DNA of 9,510 bases. It comes from Desulfobacteraceae bacterium (GTDB lineage: Bacteria; Desulfobacterota; DSM-4660; Desulfatiglandales; Desulfatiglandaceae). The notes beneath the pieces were generated by a model, which had not been told where the DNA came from, ran no database searches, and worked only from the letters and a program-made list of their open reading frames with translations. This document shows, in pieces, positions 6,444 to 9,510 of this stretch (positions within the stretch are counted from its first letter, which is position 1; each line of letters opens with the position of its first letter). The position numbers were made by a program, and so were the translations under genes. The stretch covers positions 1 through 9,510 of the forward strand of contig DAOWOF010000072.1 of assembly GCA_030642205.1 (NCBI GenBank). Direction: 5' to 3'.

Positions 6444-9095
6444 CTAATTGTTACATCCCTTTTGATTTGAAATAGAAGGTAGCACCTTTAGGATCCTTTC
6501 CTTTATTTCCTTCACCTGATCTGCGGAATCGACCTTTTGGCCATCAAAGTCACGTACATAGAAAACGTCCACAGTCTGATCAATCTTGGTGGCAATTTTG
6601 GCAATCCATATATCGAGCCCGCATTTAAATATTGCGTCAGTAATGACATAGAGAATACCTGAAAAGTCATAGGTGAAGACTTCAATAATAGTAAAAAAAC
6701 TTGAGCTGTTATTATCAACCTTAACCCGGTTGGGCTCCCTGACCATCTGTGAATCAACCATAAGCAAGGCATCCAATTGCTCATTCAAGGCCTTGCCAAG
6801 ATCCAGTTTGCCTGTTAGGGAGGCTTGAAGATCCATATTGACCCTGCCCAGTTTCTCATCTTCAAAAACTTGATCCCGATGGGCTTTTACCTTGAAAATA
6901 TCAAGGGCAATATTATTGCGCCATGTGAAGACCTTTGTGTCCAGGATATCAAAACCATTAAGAGTAAAAACGCCGGCAATATTTGAAATAAGTCCTGGAG
7001 AATCTTTCGCGCAGATTGTAATCACCCTGGTATCAGAAGGGGTTCCTCTAGAACTCTGGCAGACAAAAGGCAGGTCCTGTAATTTTTTATATAGTATGAT
7101 GTGTTCCAGGATTTTTGGAGCAGGCATGTATAGTCTGTATCTTGGGGACATTATATTGAACAAAGTCTCCAGTTCATTTCGAGCAAGGTTTGTAGATCCT
7201 GAATTGATTATCTCATCCCGCTTTGAACTAATTATACTAACCGCTTCACTAGTTGCCAGCTCACCATGTTCCAGAATTTTTAATACCTTGAAAAAAAGCT
7301 CCCTTAAAAGAGATGCTGACCAGCTATTCCACGCCTTTTCTCCTGTGGCCATGGAGTCGGCTACAGACAGCAGGTAAAGCATTTTTAAACGCTCAATATC
7401 CTTTATGTGTCTGGCACAAAAAATGGCGGTTTCTTCGTCATAAAGGTCTCTTCTCGTAGCAGTTTTGACTAGATAAAGATGATTCTCCACCAGGAAACCT
7501 ACTGTTTCCACGTCCATGATTGAATAGCCTTTCCTGATAAGAATCTGCCTGGCGATTTCAGCGCCTCTCCTGGCATGACCACTACCTTCCTTACCCTTGC
7601 CTATATCATGTAAAAGAGCCGCCCAGAGCAAGATTGTTTTGTTTTTAAGTTTCTTGTATATATCTCCATATAATGGGTCCGCCTCTGTATTAAGATTAAG
7701 CGCCCATTTTTTAATGGCCTGCACGGTACGTAAGGAATGTTTGTCAACCGGAAATATATGATATTGATCATATTGGATACGATTAACAAGTTCTTTAAAT
7801 TCAGGGATAAAACATTCCAGGAACCCAGTTCGCAGCATTTCATTTAAGACATTAAAATTGGGCGCCGGAGACAGTAAAATATTTTCAAAAGATTTTATAA
7901 CCGGCTTTGAGGAGATAAAATCACTATCTATCAATGGATTAAATTCTCTGACAATCCTGTTTGCTTCAGAACCCAGGGGAAGTTTTAAACGGGCGCTTTC
8001 TTCAAAGATTTTAATCAAAAGGACAGGGGAAGAAATAATCTTTGTGGCAGAAGAGAACTGAAGCCGATCTCTTATAATTATGATCCCTTTGGTATTGCTA
8101 CTTTTTTGTAACTTTTTAAAATGGAAGTACTTTTTGGCAAACCGTTTTTCATAAAGAAACATTAGATGCAATTGCTTCAGATACTCCATTTTGCCATGTA
8201 ATTCTCCCAGAAATCTTTCTACTGGTTTTTGTCCGCCCATCTCTCTAAAGCCAAGCTGCTCCGCCAGCTTGATTTGATATGCAAAGGATAATTTATCACA
8301 TTTGCGCCCAGCCTCTTGATGCAGCCTGTTTCTGATTATATATATGAAGACAAGACTGTCTTTTAATTCCAGAAACTCATCATTGGAAAAAAAACCATTA
8401 TATTCAAGATCCCTGGGTGTTCTGATCTCAAGATTGATGCGGGAGAGCCATAATATTGTATGGTAATCACGCAATCCTCCTTGACCTTCTTTCAGATTTG
8501 GCTCAAGAAGCGATGCCGAATCTCCAAAACATCGATGCCGTTCAAGATTGCTTTCAACCAGCCAGTCTATAATCTTTTTTGGTTTTCGTTTTATTATCCC
8601 TCTCTGCATCTTTTCAATTAACTCGGAATAAAGGATAGAAGATCCGCATATGAACCTTGCGTCCATAAGAGAGGTCAAAACCTCGAAATCGTTTCTTGCC
8701 AGGCTAATACAATCATTTATCGATCTCGCAGCATGTCCAATTTCAAGATTCAGGTCCCAAAGGGGATAGAGGATTTCCCTAATAAGATCTTCAGCATCAT
8801 TTGAAATTTGTTTCATGAAAAGAAAGAGTACATCCACATCGGAATGAATGCATTGTTCACACCTGCCATAACCGCCTAAAGCAATAATGGCATAAGGATT
8901 TTGATTTATGACCAGCTTTTGCCCTACCTGACTGTTTTCATAGCTTTGTCGAAAATAATCATCTATTAGATTTGCATGTTTCTGAAGAAAATCAGGCTCA
9001 TTTCCTTGGAGGAAATTAAGGATTAATTCCGCGCGGCTATCTTGCAATAGAACAAGATAGGGGTTATCTTTAGTTTTAAGCTTCCTTTCTGACAT
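6444..9095 (-). CDS. glnD: Bifunctional PII uridylyltransferase / uridylyl-removing enzyme
   Basis: This 883-residue cytosolic glutamine sensor adds UMP to PII when glutamine is low and removes it when glutamine is high. Four family domains appear in order. The nucleotidyltransferase domain has GGYGRCEQCIHSDVD (74-88), with the GG...S-D-x-D catalytic pattern (Asp86, Asp88). A linker region contains KEGQGGLRD (202-210). The HD hydrolase domain has His453, LLHDIGKG (494-501, His496-Asp497), GHARRGAE and Asp580 in SVADSMATG. Two ACT domains lie at about 690-740 (TRVITICAKDSPGLISNIAG) and about 800-850 (DFSGILYVITDAI). All catalytic residues are present, so both activities are predicted. The length is normal for the family (about 850-950). 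The start at 9095 has AAGGAA 5 nt upstream. It is first in the cluster, 21 nt before an amtB, and behind a strong sigma-54-type promoter. In enterics glnD is not linked to amtB/glnK, so grouping with its substrate gene is noteworthy. Confidence 0.96.
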   Translation of the reverse strand: MSERKLKTKDNPYLVLLQDSRAELILNFLQGNEPDFLQKHANLIDDYFRQSYENSQVGQKLVINQNPYAIIALGGYGRCEQCIHSDVDVLFLFMKQISNDAEDLIREILYPLWDLNLEIGHAARSINDCISLARNDFEVLTSLMDARFICGSSILYSELIEKMQRGIIKRKPKKIIDWLVESNLERHRCFGDSASLLEPNLKEGQGGLRDYHTILWLSRINLEIRTPRDLEYNGFFSNDEFLELKDSLVFIYIIRNRLHQEAGRKCDKLSFAYQIKLAEQLGFREMGGQKPVERFLGELHGKMEYLKQLHLMFLYEKRFAKKYFHFKKLQKSSNTKGIIIIRDRLQFSSATKIISSPVLLIKIFEESARLKLPLGSEANRIVREFNPLIDSDFISSKPVIKSFENILLSPAPNFNVLNEMLRTGFLECFIPEFKELVNRIQYDQYHIFPVDKHSLRTVQAIKKWALNLNTEADPLYGDIYKKLKNKTILLWAALLHDIGKGKEGSGHARRGAEIARQILIRKGYSIMDVETVGFLVENHLYLVKTATRRDLYDEETAIFCARHIKDIERLKMLYLLSVADSMATGEKAWNSWSASLLRELFFKVLKILEHGELATSEAVSIISSKRDEIINSGSTNLARNELETLFNIMSPRYRLYMPAPKILEHIILYKKLQDLPFVCQSSRGTPSDTRVITICAKDSPGLISNIAGVFTLNGFDILDTKVFTWRNNIALDIFKVKAHRDQVFEDEKLGRVNMDLQASLTGKLDLGKALNEQLDALLMVDSQMVREPNRVKVDNNSSSFFTIIEVFTYDFSGILYVITDAIFKCGLDIWIAKIATKIDQTVDVFYVRDFDGQKVDSADQVKEIKERILKVLPSISNQKGCNN

Positions 9096-9121
9096 TTTGT
9101 TTCCTTAATGTACTTATAAAT

Positions 9122-9138
9122 TTGAAGATAATCTTCAA
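9122..9138. promoter_or_regulatory. 17-bp palindrome overlapping predicted glnD start site
   Basis: TTGAAGAT, one central A, then ATCTTCAA form perfect 8-bp arms. It overlaps the last two bases of the -12 element and spans about -11 to +6 relative to the predicted sigma-54 start near 9127. Such a location suits a repressor operator, or a hairpin at the mRNA 5' end. No regulator can be named from the sequence. Confidence 0.5.
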
Positions 9139-9153
9139 GCAATAAAGATGCCA
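9137..9153 (-). promoter_or_regulatory. Sigma-54 (RpoN) promoter for the glnD operon
   Basis: On the minus strand TGGCAT, CTTTA, TTGCTT matches the consensus TGGCAC-N5-TTGCW with one core mismatch and exact GG-N10-GC spacing. The predicted start is near 9127, giving a leader of about 32 nt to the glnD ATG at 9095. Sigma-54 control is typical of nitrogen-regulated glnA/glnK operons, so the context fits. It needs an enhancer-binding activator such as NtrC; candidate sites lie upstream at 9200-9248. Confidence 0.75.
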
Positions 9154-9199
9154 TAAGTCATTGTATGATATAAAATTCAGGATAAACAGCTACTTATCC

Positions 9200-9221
9200 A
9201 TTTGCCAGACAACTAGCAAAT
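9200..9221. promoter_or_regulatory. Inverted repeat ATTTGC-N10-GCAAAT, possible activator site
   Basis: Perfect 6-bp arms at 9200-9205 and 9216-9221 lie about 73-94 bp upstream of the predicted glnD start, the usual range for enhancer-binding-protein sites. It does not match the enteric NtrC consensus (GCAC-N5-GGTGC type), so the binding protein is unknown. In AT-rich DNA a 6-bp inverted repeat alone is weak evidence. Confidence 0.35.
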
Positions 9222-9226
9222 AGGAG

Positions 9227-9248
9227 ATATCTACGCATTTGTAGATAT
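9227..9248. promoter_or_regulatory. Inverted repeat ATATCTAC-N6-GTAGATAT, possible operator or enhancer
   Basis: Perfect 8-bp arms (9227-9234 and 9241-9248) surround GCATTT. It lies about 100-121 bp upstream of the predicted glnD start and about 100 bp before the divergent MFS gene, so it could serve either. It begins 6 bp after the neighbouring inverted repeat, and the pair looks like a compact regulatory block. Confidence 0.45.
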
Positions 9249-9310
9249 TGATATATATAAAAACACAAATATGTAGTTTTTTATAGATTAGATAGAAAAC
9301 AGGACACTGA

Positions 9311-9351
9311 AATCTATTATTGTATTTAAAGACAAGGACAGAATCTATTAT
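9311..9351 (+). repeat. Direct repeat AATCTATTAT before and across the MFS start
   Basis: Identical 10-bp units at 9311-9320 and 9342-9351 are 31 bp apart (start to start, about three helical turns). The second covers the first two bases of the MFS ATG. It may be a regulator site or a chance repeat in AT-rich DNA. Confidence 0.3.
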
Positions 9352-9510
9352 GACAAAAACACAGGCTAAAAACCTGAGTCAACCGGGTCACAGAAAATCA
9401 CGCGATTTTCAAACAGGGGCTATTTTAACTGTATCTGTCAGCCACTTCATTCACGATATTTATTCAAGCTTTCTGGCCCCACTATTACCCTTATTGATTG
9501 AAAAGCTATC
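9350..9510 (+). CDS. MFS transporter, N-terminal part (runs off window)
   Basis: The first 53 codons of a gene cut by the window end. A polar N-terminus (MTKTQAKNLSQPGHRKSRDF) is followed by the start of a first membrane helix containing SHFIHDIYSSFLAPLLP, typical of the first helix of fosmidomycin-resistance-like (Fsr-type) MFS permeases, where H-x-x-x-D near the helix start is characteristic. The ATG at 9350 has AAGGA about 11 nt upstream. It is transcribed away from glnD, with 254 bp of shared regulatory DNA between them. A 10-bp direct repeat (AATCTATTAT) lies upstream and again across the start codon. The substrate cannot be told from this fragment. MFS class is likely; the subfamily is tentative. 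Confidence 0.7.
   Translation, partial: MTKTQAKNLSQPGHRKSRDFQTGAILTVSVSHFIHDIYSSFLAPLLPLLIEKL

Noticed and set aside
6892..7377. 161-codon plus-strand ORF inside glnD
   Set aside because: Antisense to the HD/ACT region of glnD, which is conserved throughout; no family features on the opposite strand.
9223..9236. GG-N10-GC on the plus strand as a sigma-54 promoter for the MFS gene
   Set aside because: Surrounding bases match TGGCAC at 2 of 6 positions, and it lies within the inverted repeat; chance is the better explanation.
1..9510. CRISPR array, tRNA or rRNA gene, or transposase
   Set aside because: No regularly spaced direct repeats, no tRNA-like cloverleaf that I could find, no rRNA-like sequence and no transposase motif on either strand.

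Overview
The window carries a nitrogen-control locus, almost all of it on the minus strand. It most likely comes from a Gram-negative, Desulfobacterota/Deltaproteobacteria-like organism. This placement is inference: it rests on AT-rich DNA, a sigma-54-type promoter, GlnD-regulated PII and glutamine synthetase, an outer-membrane beta-barrel gene, a deltaproteobacterial-looking MFS start and a fatty-acid-oxidation gene remnant. No 16S or other marker gene is present to test it.

Layout, left to right. Bases 1-856 are a degraded accessory stretch: AT-rich DNA with a GC-rich hairpin (98-118), a plus-strand relic of an acyl-CoA dehydrogenase C-terminus broken by a frameshift (about 415-713), and a perfect 28-bp palindrome (795-822). 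Then, reading leftward from 9095 to 857 on the minus strand: glnD (uridylyltransferase/uridylyl-removing enzyme), an amtB-type ammonium channel, a 207-bp gap holding a MITE-like element, a PII protein gene (glnB/glnK), a second amtB, glnA (type I glutamine synthetase), and a secreted outer-membrane beta-barrel protein. At the right edge the 5' end of an MFS transporter gene runs the other way from 9350.

How the genes work together. Ammonium enters through the two Amt channels and GlnA assimilates it. GlnD senses glutamine and uridylylates or deuridylylates PII at Tyr51. PII in turn gates AmtB and, in related bacteria, controls the adenylylation of GlnA (target Tyr398 is present) and NtrB/NtrC. 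Upstream of glnD I see a near-consensus sigma-54 promoter (9137-9153). A 17-bp palindrome overlaps its predicted start site, and two further inverted repeats lie about 70-120 bp upstream, where enhancer-binding proteins usually sit. This suggests that the sensor, signal protein, transporters and assimilatory enzyme are switched on together under nitrogen limitation. A weaker sigma-54-like site precedes the PII gene and may give a second transcription unit.

The genes themselves belong to known families, and I see no wholly new system. The points most worth a second look are the sensor-to-enzyme gene grouping with its promoter architecture, the outer-membrane protein at the operon end, the MITE-like element abutting an amtB stop codon, and the acyl-CoA dehydrogenase relic.
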